From assembly GCA_021397835.1 (NCBI GenBank), contig JAJFZO010000230.1:6442001-6506000 (forward strand): a DNA stretch of 64,000 nt, written 5' to 3'. The DNA comes from Moringa oleifera (taxonomy: Eukaryota; Streptophyta; Magnoliopsida; Brassicales; Moringaceae). The notes beneath the pieces were generated by a model. The model worked only from the letters and a program-made list of their open reading frames with translations, did not search any database and was not told the origin of the DNA. Shown piece by piece: positions 22,736 through 34,792 of the stretch (the first letter of the stretch is position 1; every line of letters begins with the position of its first letter). A program made the position numbers and the translations under genes.

Positions 22736-24479
22736 TTGTTTGATGTAGGTTAATATCCGATAATGCAAGCAATGCTTGGCAGCTTCTATCAGGTAACGGC
22801 AAGTTAAAATCTGCGAATTTTCTAGCTGGAAGATTGTTGCTTGTTTGTGAATATGTAGCTTTCTAGCTATGAAACTTGTGGTAAGATAGAGCAAGGATTT
22901 TGTTTATATGTTAACTGGGATGTGATACTTAGTGTAATTTTGTTTGTAATATCTGTTTTTTCTTTTTAAAATGAAAAACAAGCAATATTATATATATATA
23001 TATATTAATTTTAATTAATGGTTTCAAAGGAGTATTTCTCATATATACATGTATAATAATAGTTTGTCATGAAATCAAGAGTTCCATAAGCTCTACATAA
23101 TTTACCTTATCAATTTATAAAATATCCCCCCAAATGCAAAGTTTGAAAACATGAATCCATATATCCTTAATTATGATTTTGGAGATTTCTAATCCCTCAA
23201 AGGTCTTTCTATTTTCCTTTCTTACTATATCCAAAATATAATTAGGGGATCATGAGCATAATCTTCTTTTTGTATTTAGGGACTTGCAGAACATCCCATC
23301 CTTCAACTCTGTAGCCACTGACTCAACCCAAAAGTATTATGAGCACTCCGGAATTTGAGGAAACTAACTACATCAAATAAAGATATGGTTGATCTACTCC
23401 TCAGTCTCCTTATGTAGGAATTAGCAATTGTTTAACACTTTTCCTATTTTTGCCCAAAAAAAATCACTTTAAAAAATTGCTCCACTTTTCTGTATCAGTT
23501 CCCATTATAGCTACTGTGTATATATTTGTTGTATAGACTCACTCAAAATCTCAACTTAGATTTAATGGAGAATTTCTTTGCCTTGTTTGTCTTTCTTATC
23601 TGTTTCTAATATCGATGTGTAGATATGCTAATAAAATTGGTCAAACAATCCTACTTCCCGATCCTATGCAGCTGAAATCCATTGATCACGGTACACGTCG
23701 CAAGGTTGTATTGTCATATTGTCACTCATCTATGCCTCCTCAATACTGGCTAAAAGATACAAGGATAGAAATTCTTCCTTGAGGAGCTTATCCTCTACCA
23801 TGAATCATGTCAAAATATAATAAAACAGCTGTCTTCTAACTTTAAATCCCGGGTTTAATTCTTCCCACTGCTTCATAATAGCTTTCCAAATCTTTGTCCA
23901 TGTCATTAGTTCCTCAATAATGGAATCGAACCCCTGATCTACCCACATTTTATATCCACTACATACCTTTAATTTCAAAGACTATCACTCTCCTCTGTAA
24001 ACCTTCATAACCATTTCATAAATAGAGCTTTGCCAAAAATTTGAAAGGATTTTTAATCTCTAGCATCACCGTCCCTGGAGGTTGCTTTTAAGGTTGTTTT
24101 GTATCAATGGGATTTTTAGGGATCCAACTATAGTAAAGGATAAAATTTCGTTGTAAATAGCAGATTTTGGTTAGAAGGTACTTAATTCTTTCTTATAAGA
24201 AGAGATAATTTTTTCATAAGAATACATTGTTTTTTATAATGAAAATATATAATTTCTCTAATATCTAGGAGATTTCATTTACTATCTGAAAGATATCATG
24301 GATGTTAATGAAAAGATCTTAAATTATTAGACGAATGTCAAGTATACAAATTTGAATCTTTTGTTACTTACCTCTTTTATTATAATTAGAGAAGAGATCT
24401 ATCTAATGAGAGTAAATAAAGAATTGCTTTTTCTTATAGCTTCTCTTTCTAATTTCTCTTTCCATAGTCTGTCTATTGA
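22736..24479. other. WAK-A downstream flank, no gene
   Basis: Sequence here recurs with moderate divergence downstream of WAK-B (34793-36650) and WAK-C (44126-45080), for example the CTCATCTATGCCTCCTCAAT block near 23725 and 35905. No coding potential was seen; it is part of the duplicated unit. A TA microsatellite lies at 22989-23004. Confidence 0.6.
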
Positions 24480-24874
24480 GCTCCACTTGAGTCAGTTTAT
24501 AGATTAACTTAGGAAGGAGGACTTCTCTAAGTGCTGCATAGTTGAACTTTGGGAACTCAAGTTATGACAAGTGGTATAAGAACTTTGGATCTATGAAGCA
24601 TTCGAGCTAGTTGAAAGCCATTGCAAGTAAGAAGAATACTGAGGAGAAGACTGATGTTAGGAATAGACCTAATCGTGGATGGAAGGAGGAAATTAAGGAA
24701 ATCAAATGCCAAGAAACCAAGGGTAAGTCTTCTTCCATAGATATGCTTTTGAGTTATGATTCACATATGAGTTTGGTGGAGACCACATGGGTGAGTTATA
24801 AGTGCTTACTAGAGGACATGGGCCTCATGGTAGATGTCTTAGAGATGAAGGATGGTGAGATCTAGAATAGCCTA
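24480..24874 (+). mobile_element. Ty3/gypsy gag fossil, 5' part (unit A)
   Basis: Broken gag N-terminal region: a 'MKAIASKKN...' frame at 24611-24865 and a following heptad-like Leu/Met-rich segment correspond to copies downstream of WAK-B (about 36720-37040) and WAK-C (45085-45297). The nested copia element interrupts it at 24875; it resumes at 27143. It is dead. Confidence 0.6.
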
Positions 24875-25440
24875 TGTTGGGAATTAGAAGAAGCAAATAT
24901 GAATAAGATAAAAATTCAAAGATGATGATGATGATAATAATAGAAGAAGAAAATAAGCTGAGGAGAAAAATAAAGACAACAAACAAATTTCATGGTTTAG
25001 TAATATACATAGAATAGGTGCAACACAAGATATTTTTTACTAGAAGAAAACTTTAAATACAATAGAAAGATTATCATCTCTTACTCTCAAAATCCTCTCA
25101 TTCACAGAATTCTATCTTAGGGCTTGGGAGAACCTTTTCCTAAGCTAAGGAGAACCATCTCCCTAAAAATCGAAAACTTTACAACTCTTAATATGCAATA
25201 TGGGAATGAGATACTTAGAACACTTCACTTTTTTTTTTTGTATTTATAGTGAGAACTGAGATTAGATAACTATCAAAAATGATTAAACATTATCTATAAT
25301 GAAGATGATGTTTATCTTCAAGATAGTTATCAAAAGTTTAAATCCATAGATAAGCACTAAAGACTCAAAAACTTGTTTCTCATCATTTCAAAAGAACTCT
25401 TCAAAATTACAACCCAAACGACCACTGATTAGGTAACAAC
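24875..25440 (-). repeat. Left LTR (3' LTR in element orientation) of the nested copia
   Basis: Begins TGTTGGGAATTAG on the plus strand and aligns along its length with 26631-27142; shared blocks include CTTCAAGATAGTTATCAAAA. The inner boundary is uncertain. A poly-T stretch at about 25467-25484 could be the complement of the polypurine tract. Confidence 0.65.
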
Positions 25441-26630
25441 AAGCCTAAAGAAGCTCGAATGACCTTTTTTTTTTTTTTTTTTCTAAGAAGCTTCATCAGC
25501 AATTAAGTATATGGTCATCATTATGAATCTTCAATAGTAAAATTCAACTCAATTTCTTGCATAATCAAGATTTATAAAACCAACTAAAAAATCTCAACCA
25601 CTATTATACAATGTAACCCTATGAAGTAACTTTCAAAGTAGAAATAATTTTGTAATTATCCAATAATCTTTACCTAGTTAACCATGAACTTACTAATAAC
25701 TGTTATTACTTGTGCAATGTTAAGTTTGTACACATCATGGTAATATAAGACTTCATATTGAAATGGATATAATCTTTGGGACACCTATGTTTTCCTTGCT
25801 TTTATATTAAAGAACTATTTTGAAAATAGCCATTACGTAACAAAAAATAAGGTATATATTGACTGGTGGGTATCTTGCAAAGTGAAGCAACATAAAACCT
25901 TATCAATATAACCTCTAAGTTATTCAGTCTTTCCTGTTCTCATAGTCTTTGGAGTTATCGCAAGAACCTTATATGCAACTCAAACCTTCATTGAAATCCC
26001 TACCTAATTGAGCTTTCAAGTCTGCAACACACCTGCAAACATATAATAACTCGTCAACAAATAAATATTAAACAACCTCACCATAAGTACGCATATGGTA
26101 GCTCACAATGAAGGAGCCAAATCATTTATACAAACAGCTTGGTACCAATTTCATCATACAACAATTTATTTGTCATATTAGGTTCTTCATGTTCAACAAT
26201 AAAGTCTCTGACTTTAGTCATATTATAAGAACACTAATATTCTTCCAACTATATTTGGTTGTTGCTTCATTTGCTTTCTTTATTCTACATCTTTTTTGAG
26301 TGTAGGTGCTATAACATTTCCCATAATTTTCTAAAACATTAAACAAAATCGCATCTTTTAGTGCCTAAATGTCTACCATTATCAATTCATCTCTCTTGAT
26401 AAATTAATCAGCATCAAACATTTTTTTTGGCTTTTTTTCTATTCTAGTAAGAGCTATATGACACACCCATCATTCACAAGACCCCATGCATCTTCAACTT
26501 TTAAATTGGATAATAATTGGAACCATTGAACTTTAAATCTTAAACTTAATGGACCTTAACCTATCATTTTTGAATTACAATGTAAATATTATGTGCAATC
26601 AATAGTCATAACTGAAACTTTGATACCAGT

Positions 26631-27142
26631 TGCTAACAATTAGGATACTTGTAAGATAATGATTTAAAAAAAAGTTGAAGAGAAAAATAGAAAGAAAACA
26701 AATAGATTTATGTGATTAAATAATATGCTTACAACCATAAGGCATAACACAAGGTATTCTTTACCGAAAAAACTTGTAAAATACAATGGAAAGATGGCCA
26801 TCTTTTACTCCCAAAATCCTTGTCTTGGAAAAAGCCTTAGGGCCAGGGAGAACTATCTCTCTAAGAACTAGAAACCTTATAACTCTCAACTTGTAGAATA
26901 TGAAATACAAAAATGAGATACTTAGAGCCTTTCTTCTTTTGAGTATTTATAATGGAAACAAGGATCATATACTATCAAATATGATAAGTATTATTTTAAC
27001 AAAAATAATACATATCTTCAAGATAGTTATCAAAAGTTTAAATTCTCATATAAGTACTAAAGATTATATGAGATAGTTTCTATAAAGGTTTAAAATAAGA
27101 GATAAGGATATAAACAAGTTTTCATTAAGTCTTATCTTAACA
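26631..27142 (-). repeat. Right LTR (5' LTR in element orientation) of the nested copia
   Basis: Starts TGCTAACAATTAGG next to the primer-binding-site complement and ends CTTATCTTAACA at the target duplication, 512 bp. It is clearly diverged from the left LTR, so the insertion is old. Confidence 0.7.
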
Positions 27143-28130
27143 GCTTAAACATTTGCTTATGAGAATATGGGTATGACTTAAGGGTGCAGGATAGTGATTC
27201 ATGCCTTTTAGGATCTCTTTATGAGGGAGATCCATAGGTTAAAAGATGATTTCTAAAAACAACTTCATGGGCTCGTCCTTCATCTAGGGTAGGTCCATAG
27301 AAATTGGGCCTTATGTAACGGAGCTGTCACTAGTAAGGTGTTAATTATCACTAAGGCACATAAGGTGGATGCTTCGAGGTTATAAAGAATGCTTGAGAAG
27401 TGGATAACTTCTAATGGGGATTGAAGCATTACTTTAAGGCCATGGGGATCAATTAGAATAATGCCAAGATTCATTAGGTATCCCTTTATCTCACAAGTAC
27501 TACCATGCTATGGTGGAGGAAGAAGTCTAATGATGTTAATAAAAGTATATGTATCTTTTTCTGACTTTTAGATCTAATTAAAGAAATAGTTCTTTCTTGA
27601 GAATGCTACTTTGGAAGTCGAAAAAAGAAACTTCACTGCCTTAAGCATTGAAATAATGTACATAATTATGTAAAAGAATTCACTATGATGATATTGGAGG
27701 TCCTTAATCTTTAAATGATGAAGTGTACTTTTTCTTTTCAAGATTGCCTTGGACCTAAGTGGAATGAGATAGACAAAATGTCATAGACTTAGCATCAACA
27801 ATAATAATGACAAAAAGTTGACTGATTACTCTAACAAGAGTGATGTTTCTAAGTCCAAAGATAGAACCAATGGTGCCAATAAGGGATGGAAAGATCAGAG
27901 CAATGCCTAGCCCAATGAAGCCCACAAAGAAGTTTCCACTGGTAAGCTTAGAGATTTGTTTAGCAAGAAGAATCTAAATTGCTTTCTTTGTGAAGGTTAT
28001 CATTAGGCTTGAGAATGCCCAAAGAGGAAGGCCCTCATAGTATTAGTTACGAAATTCGAGAAAAAGATAAAAAGAACTCAAAATGAGAGGGCTCATATAG
28101 GTTTAGCACTCCTATTCCTCAATCTTAAAT
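27143..28130 (+). mobile_element. Ty3/gypsy gag fossil, 3' part (unit A)
   Basis: Resumes the gag fossil with CTTAAACATTTGCTT, the exact point at which the unit B and C copies continue uninterrupted. Broken frames show the gag core around LWWRRKS (about 27510) and FLENATLE (about 27595), a VHNYVKEF-type segment (about 27655), and a decayed zinc knuckle CFLCEGYH...ECPKRKAL (about 27980-28035). Stops and frameshifts are frequent. Active gag would form the virus-like particle core of the retrotransposon. Confidence 0.75.
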
Positions 28131-28186
28131 TTTTATAGGACTTATATGATCTCACTTCCATTTCATAACAAAAACAGATAAGAAAA

Positions 28187-28560
28187 TGTTAAGTATATGT
28201 AGAAGTCAACTTACATAGAAGAGTATTTTGGGGTTTCTATACATATATGATGAGCCCTAGGCTTTATTATATAAAACAAGAGTTTTACATATAATTGGTA
28301 GCCTTAAACTTTATTATATAAAAAAGGGTTGTAAGGATATCTAAGGAGAAAATTAGTTCTCTCTTGTAACCTACTGATAGTGGAAGGTTTCTTACGGTGG
28401 TTACAAAATAAAAATAACTCTCAATTAAGGTGAACTGCACTATAAATCGTGTGTCCTTATAATTGTTTGATTTCTTCTTACGTTGGTTATTATTACTTTC
28501 AAGTTCAAGAGATTTGATCTTTAATCCCATAAACTAGGGATTTGGTATTTAATCCCAACA
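28187..28560 (+). repeat. Ty1/copia LTR (374 bp)
   Basis: Starts TGTTAAGTATATGTAG and ends AATCCCAACA. It contains TATATAAAAAAGGG near 28316 and a U5-like region (GGAAGGTTTCTTACGGTGG). It resembles the solo LTR inside WAK-E (57752-58261) in start, end and several internal blocks, so both belong to one family. A gag fossil follows it, so it acts as a 5' LTR. Confidence 0.7.
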
Positions 28561-28589
28561 ACTCTAGGTTTTGAGCTTGAAAGCTATGG

Positions 28590-29500
28590 GTGACAGAAAA
28601 TTTATCATGTGGAACCACCAAGATTGACAATGTAGATTATAATTTTTAGAGAATAAAATTAATGATTATCTATATGAAAAAAAAACTACTAAACCACTAT
28701 TTAGTTAGAAGTCTAAAAAGAATGTTGCTCGCAATGTGATCAAGGAGAAAAGAATTGTGGATTTGATACAGGTGCTATCTAACATATATAAAAAAATCTT
28801 CAATGAATAATAAAGTTTTTCTCATGAAAAGGTTATTCTACTTGAAAATAGGTTAAGATAATTCCACAACAAATTATCTTAATGAGTTTAATACGATTGT
28901 TAATTAGTTGTCTTTATTGAGATTGACTTGGATGATTGAGATATATACTCTGATGCTTTTAACATCACTACCAAATAATTGAGAGCCCATGAGTGCAATA
29001 GTTAGTAATTTTACTAGGAGTTTAAAACTAAATTTCAATGATGTTCAAAATCAAATGTTTATAGAGGAGGTTTGCAAAATTGATTTGGATAAAACATCAT
29101 TTTCAAATTTTGCCCTAAATATTGATAATAAGGGCAGAGGAACTAACAAAAATTGTAATCGTAGTAAGAGCAAATCTAAGTCCAAAAGAAATCTAAATTG
29201 CTGGACTTGTGAAAAATTGAGTCATATAAAGAAGGATTACTAGTTACTAAAGAAAAAAGCTAAAAACAAAGATAACACTATAAATGCTATCACAGATAAG
29301 ATAGAGGATGCATTGCTTTTTACTATTGATAGTTCTTTTGATTCTTAAGTTTTAGTTCTGAAGCATCTTTTCATACTACTTCATTTAGCAAAATAATGGA
29401 AAAATTGTGTTAGTAGTATTTATGAGAAGGTTTATCTTACTGATGGAGTTAACTCTTATGAGTTTTATAGAGAGAGGTCTCATATTGTAAATGACATGTG
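28590..29500 (+). mobile_element. Ty1/copia gag and protease-start fossil
   Basis: Broken frames give copia gag landmarks in order: a VLSNIYKKIFNE segment (about 28770-28805), VFLMKRLFYLK (about 28815-28850), YLNEFNTIVN (about 28875-28905), a basic linker with SKSKSKSKRN (about 29165-29195), and a zinc knuckle CWTCEKLSHIKKDY in which the last Cys is Tyr. Then comes INAITDKIEDALLFTIDSS (about 29280-29340), the lead-in to the protease region. Stops and a frameshift kill it. The rest of pol is not seen. Confidence 0.7.
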
Positions 29501-30680
29501 AATCTTAATTTGATACAAATTTATGTAGATCTCAATTTGATGTTGCATCTAAAATATAGATTCATATGGTGTAATTAACCCATATCTTAACTCAAATGTA
29601 TAAAAAAAATGAGCAATTTTTTCTTTCTTCATTGATAGAATGCATAATAGTCATATATATTATTATATTTTCTCATGTTTTTATTGATTGTAAATGATTA
29701 ATCTTGGATTTTGACTATGTTTTATATTTAGTAGGATGAATTAAGGAATTTACCTAAAATGAACTTAAATTCATTATTTAAAGATGAAAAGTTGGATTCT
29801 AAGAGATGTAGATGAACTAGAAGATGTCTTTGGATAAGGCGTTTGCACACATAATTACATTGGAATTTCACTTAACCATAAATTTATCTTTTATTTAAAA
29901 AGTAGTTGTAAAAATTTTATCTTTATCTTAATTTATCTTTTAGAGTATTAGTTAAAATAGGATACTATATTTAAGAATTATTATATAAAAACGAGGTGGC
30001 TCATTCAAAAGAAGATCCAGAGCTTATTTTTTATCTTCCTCTTTTCTTGGATTTTTTCTTTTCATGGATTGCTGAACATCTATTCAAATCAAAGGATAAT
30101 CAAGAGTTTGATTCTTTAAGAATTGTGAGATTTAACTGATTTTATTTATTTATTTATTTTTTATTGTTTACATATTTTTTTATACTTGTTGAAAATATTA
30201 TTTTGGTTGATTGTAACAAAAAGGTCATTTGTTTAATCATTAAAATAATAAATTATTAATTAAGACTTTAAATCCGTAATTATTTAAATATTCTAATATA
30301 CATGGTAAATAACATAATTGATTACAAAAAAAGTTTTTAATTTATATTATGAAGTTATATAGTTTAGTTTAAATAAATATACACATGTGTTTAAGGAGAA
30401 ACAAGTTATTAGGTTGTATTAACAATTATAACCAATTCAGTGAAGATTAAAAGATTTTTATTTTTGTATCAATGATCAATTTTTAAATCAAACTTAAACT
30501 TATTTTTTCGACTAGATACTTCATTACATTGATTTTTTTATTTTAATTTTATCTACTTTTTAATTCTTCAGATCTCTTATTTTATTTTATAAAAAATAAA
30601 TATAACCAACTTTTGTGAAAATGACTTTGCTCATTGAGTAAAAATTTAATTTGTTGATCTTGACAACCAACATCCATACA
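29501..30680. other. AT-rich DNA, possibly decayed retrotransposon; nothing clear
   Basis: No reading frame or terminus recognised. A TTATATAAAAACGAGG stretch near 29983 with downstream CT-rich sequence could be a TATA region of an unknown LTR, but I could not find its partner. Confidence 0.4.
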
Positions 30681-30684
30681 AAAG

Positions 30685-31745
30685 AAACTAAGAGGAAATT
30701 TTAATTTTTAAATTTATCTTTCAAAATCAATAAACTATTCAAATGAGTGACTGGATTTTCAAATTCCAAAGTTAGATTATTAGCAGGACAACAAACAAAT
30801 GGCTTGAATGAAGTTAGTGGGTGAGTGCGTTACCTAGGATAATAAATGATATTTGCTTCAAAACCCAATCAATAGATGAGTACCTTAGCTAGATCGATGG
30901 AAAAACCAAATATCACAACTCAGCAATTACACAGAAGATTGAGATTCAAACGTATGAATGCATGATTTTCTATTGATCGAAAAAGAATAAACAACAATTC
31001 AAGTGGATTGAAAAAGTGATCATGAATGAGAATGAGTGAGTGTGTAAACTAATGCCGTGAGTATGCATTATGCATTTGGGGTATTTTAAAAATTCAATAT
31101 ATAATTTACATCTCCTTTTTTTTTTTTTTTTTGATTCTTCACACACAAATCACGAAAATCAACCAAAAAATGTGGATGGAAGTCTGTGGATGACATATAA
31201 CTTAAGTCCAAATTTGATAAAAGATTTTTTATGTCTTAATTTGAGATGAGAAGTAAAATGTAAATCTCTTGATGTAATTAATATATCTTACACTGTGGTT
31301 ACTATTTGTGTGAATGGTTTTCTACATATTATAAAGAGAGTTCTTTGTAATCTAAGCGTTGCAATCTTTCATTTGATAGTGGATTAATTAGGGTGACAAT
31401 TCTCAGTACTTTGGATGTCGATTAGGTTTGTCCACTGGGATCAAGTAGATCTTGTCTTTATTAAATTTTTCATTAGTTTTTTTAGCAATTACAACAAAAT
31501 TGAGATAGACAATATTCCATCAAAGTGATATTAAAGTTCAATTAACTCATCAGCAAAATTCAAGAATCTTGATTAAGAGCTTGCCCTTTGTTTGAAGACT
31601 CAATCTATTAGTCGAGCGAAATTTGAGATTGAGAAATTTGATGGCAAGGAAGATTTGGTATGTGGAGGATGAAGATGCGACCCATTCTTGTTCAATAAAA
31701 GTGTGCGAAGGTCAAAATGAAAGTGAAACATCCACAAAATTTATG
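30685..31745 (+). mobile_element. Truncated copia 5' end upstream of WAK-B (LTR part, primer site, gag start)
   Basis: Homologous to 39700-40735 and 47120-48240. A decayed primer-binding site TGATATTAAAG (expected TGGTATCAGAG) lies at about 31526-31536. A gag N-terminus follows, reading AKFEIEKFDGK (about 31617-31650), then WRMKMRP-like sequence in another frame. It ends where similarity to the WAK-A upstream region begins. The element points the same way as the WAK gene, whose start lies about 400 bp further on. Confidence 0.6.
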
Positions 31746-32147
31746 ATAATGCGAGCCACTGAACCCAACAGACAATGTACTCGGTAAAAGTCTACTATGA
31801 CGCTTTCTGACTACATTTTTGTAGTTCTTGATCGGTGAAGAAAACTCTTTTTCATTTAAAGATAATAAGTACTATCATATTTTTTGATCAGGATATATAA
31901 TTATGAAAGTAAGCTGGCCTTTCACGTTCATTTAGCTCAGTAGAACAATTAGTTGAAATTTCTACTTTACCTGAATAAAATTTATATGATCAGAAAGATT
32001 AGTAGAATTTTGGTACCCTGTCATTTGCCGTGGTGGATCTTTATATATTATCATTAAATGTCCGAGAACTGAATTCGTCGTCTCTTTGAGGTTCAATAAA
32101 TGGACCATCTGCCATGAATTCTATTCAAAAAATAGAAAGAAGTAGCC

Positions 32148-34792
32148 ACGGGAAATCAAGGAGTGCTAATGGTATTCACAATGATTTTGGCATTATTAGT
32201 GGGAGCTGCAGCAATATCAGGTCTTATTGCAAAACCTGGTTGTCGAGACAGATGTTGAAATGTTAGCATTCCATACCCATTTGGCATGACAGAAGAATGC
32301 CACTGTGATAAACAGTTCCTCATAACTTGCAACGAAACGTTTGATCCACCAAAAGCTTCTTTAACAGCAAGCACTATCAACGTGACCAAGATAACACTGG
32401 ACTGAAAGTTGACCATCATGCAGCTCATAGCCCGAAAATGCTACAACAATACAGGTGGACTTGTTGAAACAATCCAGCCTGGGCATTCCCTATCGATATT
32501 CATCATCTCTGACACTACTAACAAGTTTATTGCAGTTGGATGCGACACTCAAGCTTACATGGAAGGCTACCTCGCAGGTTGCTTGTCCATTTGTTGCAGT
32601 GTTGGCTACGTAGCTAACGGGGCATGCTCGGGTATGGTTGTTGCCAAACATCCCTTGCAAAATGAGCAAGCAATGTTAGAGCTATGGCGTTGTTGTGGAA
32701 GAGAATCAGTGTAGTTTTACTTCAAACTACCTTCGTGATTTAGAACGTACAAATGAGGTCCCCATGGTTCTCAATTGGAGTATCGGAAATGAGACATGCA
32801 AGGAAGTAGAAGAAAAGATGATGCGTGACGCATGTGAGGGAAATAGCACATGTTATTATGTGGAAAATGGAACTGGTTACGGTTGCCAGTGCCTAGAGGG
32901 CTATGAAGGAAATCCATACCTCCCTGATGGTTGCCAAGGTACTTCCTTTCATTCCATCCTTTTTTTTTTGGCTTTCCTTTTTTCTAAAAAGCAGGAGATG
33001 GCACGTGGGTTTGTAAAGAAGTGTCTATAAATGCGTACTTATATGAATATAGATTTAGAATCTTATCTTATTAATTGTCCTTCATCACAATCTGGATTTA
33101 TTATTTGGTTTATTCAGGCACTTTGCTCTGCCTTAGTATAATTGAGCTAACAATACTACGTGCTCGAGTCATATTGCTAGTCAAACCTAGTTCCCGTATC
33201 CTTGTTTGATACTTAAAAATGAATAACTAAGCTTCCTCTATGGTGTAAGTTCACTGGTTTGCTGTATTGCATCTTCGGTGATGGATCCAAATTTTGCAGA
33301 AATAGAAGAATGCAGGGATCCAAGTCTAAATGACTGCATGGATAAGTGCGTTAACCTGGAAACCAATGTTTATGCCCAGAACCGCATCATGGTGATGGAA
33401 GAAAAGAAGGAGAGGGTTGCATTCGTGATTGATCTCTTATGATTCAAATCACTGTTGGTTAGCATCTTTATTTTCTATCAGATTTTTTATTTCTCCTGAT
33501 CTTCCATGTATGAAGAAACTTAACTGATCAGGGTGAATCTAGGTCTTAGCGTATATGGTTCATGTTTCAACATTTGTGAAATGTAGGTGCTGGTGTAGGC
33601 CTGATGGTATTTCTGACGGGTAGCACGTGGCTGTACTGGGGATACAAGAAATGGAAGCTCATCAAGCTCAAAGAGAGGTTCTTCAGGCAAAATGGAGTAT
33701 TTATGTTACAGCAGCAGCTCTCCAGAAAGGAAGGATCCGCAGAGACAGCAAAAATCTTTTCAGCTCGAGAGCTTGAGAAAGCCACCGACAACTACAATGA
33801 AAGTAGAGTTTTTGGCCGTGGGGATATGGTACAGTTCACAAAGGAATTTTTCCAGATGGGAGAATAGTTGCTATCAAGAAGTCCAAAATTGTGGATCAAA
33901 GTCAAATAAGGCAATTCATCAATGAAGTCCTTGTGCTTTCTCAAATCAACCATAGAAATGCGGTGAAGCTTTTAGGTTGCTGTTTAGAAACAGAAGTACT
34001 CTTACTAGTTTATGAGTCTGTCACCAATGGCACCCTCTTTGATCGCATCCATAACAAGAGTAAAGCATCGGGTATCAATTGGGAGACTCATCTGAGGATA
34101 GCTGTAGAAACTGCAGGAGTGCTATCTTACTTGCATTCCTCACTTTAATACCAACATTCACAGAGATATCAAGTCCACAAACATACTCTTAGATGCTAGT
34201 TAGACTGCAAAAGTGTCTGATTTTGGTGCTTCAAGGTTGGTTCCGCTTGATCAAGCCAGGTTAATTATCTACGATAGTCCAGGGAACTCTTGGATATTTG
34301 GACCCTGAATATTTGCACACAAGTCAGTTAACTGAGAAAAGCGATATTTATAGCTTTGGAGTTGTCTTAGTGGAGCTGTTAACCGGAGAGAAGGCACTTT
34401 CCTTTGAAAGGCCTGAGGAGCCACCAAACCTAGCCATGTACTTCCTTTCTGCATTGAAAGAAGACCGGTTGGTTCAAGTTCTTGAGGAATCTGTGGTGAA
34501 GAAGAGTGAAGGTGAGCAGCTTAAGGAAGTTGCCAACCTTGCGAGGAGGTGTTTAAGAATGAAAAAGGAGATGAAAGGCTCTCCATGAAAAGAAGTAGCC
34601 ATGGAACTAGAGGGACTAAGAATGACGGTGAAGCATCCATGGGTTAAGAATGAGTCATACTGAGAAGAGACTGAGTACTTGCTGGATAGATCATTGGATA
34701 ATGTTCGATTTGGGGATAATGATGGCAGTGTAAGTGCTGCATATGATAGCATAAGGAAGCATATAGTGATTCCAGTTGGCCGTGGAAGATGA
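32148..34792 (+). pseudogene. WAK-B, wall-associated kinase pseudogene
   Basis: Aligns along the full length of WAK-A and WAK-C but is broken many times. The start codon is ACG (32148-32150). TGA replaces the Gly codon of CGNVS near 32257. Another stop interrupts the LEGK block near 32404. About eight residues are deleted in the GYL...GC region near 32575, and frameshifts follow near 32635. Exon 2 (33300-33457) lost about 7 nt of the EGF domain. In exon 3 (from 33587) one G of the glycine-loop GGGGG is missing near 33822, stops or frameshifts lie near 34146 and 34201, and there are further lesions in the C-lobe, including TGA for Ser near 34662. Splice borders are still recognisable. It cannot produce a receptor. 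It has been decaying for some time compared with its intact sisters. Confidence 0.92.

Larger units (their letters stand above)
24875..27142 (-). mobile_element. Nested Ty1/copia retrotransposon, minus strand, degraded
   Basis: Direct repeats at about 24875-25440 and 26631-27142 are LTRs with TGTT...AACA ends. Flanks GCCTA (24870-24874) and GCTTA (27143-27147) fit a 5-bp target duplication with one change. Next to the right LTR, GATACCA at 26622-26628 is the complement of a TGGTATC primer-binding site for initiator tRNA-Met, which sets the minus orientation. The minus-strand interior (about 25480-26330) translates in broken frames to reverse transcriptase/RNase H segments such as YLFVDELLYV then DLKAQL, and NIAQVITVISKFMVN. 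Internal DNA is only about 1.2 kb, so most of gag-pol is lost. It is non-autonomous and dead. It splits an older gypsy gag fossil. Confidence 0.75.

Noticed and set aside
29980..30120. Possible LTR with a TATA region
   Set aside because: No partner LTR, primer-binding site or terminal dinucleotides could be found.
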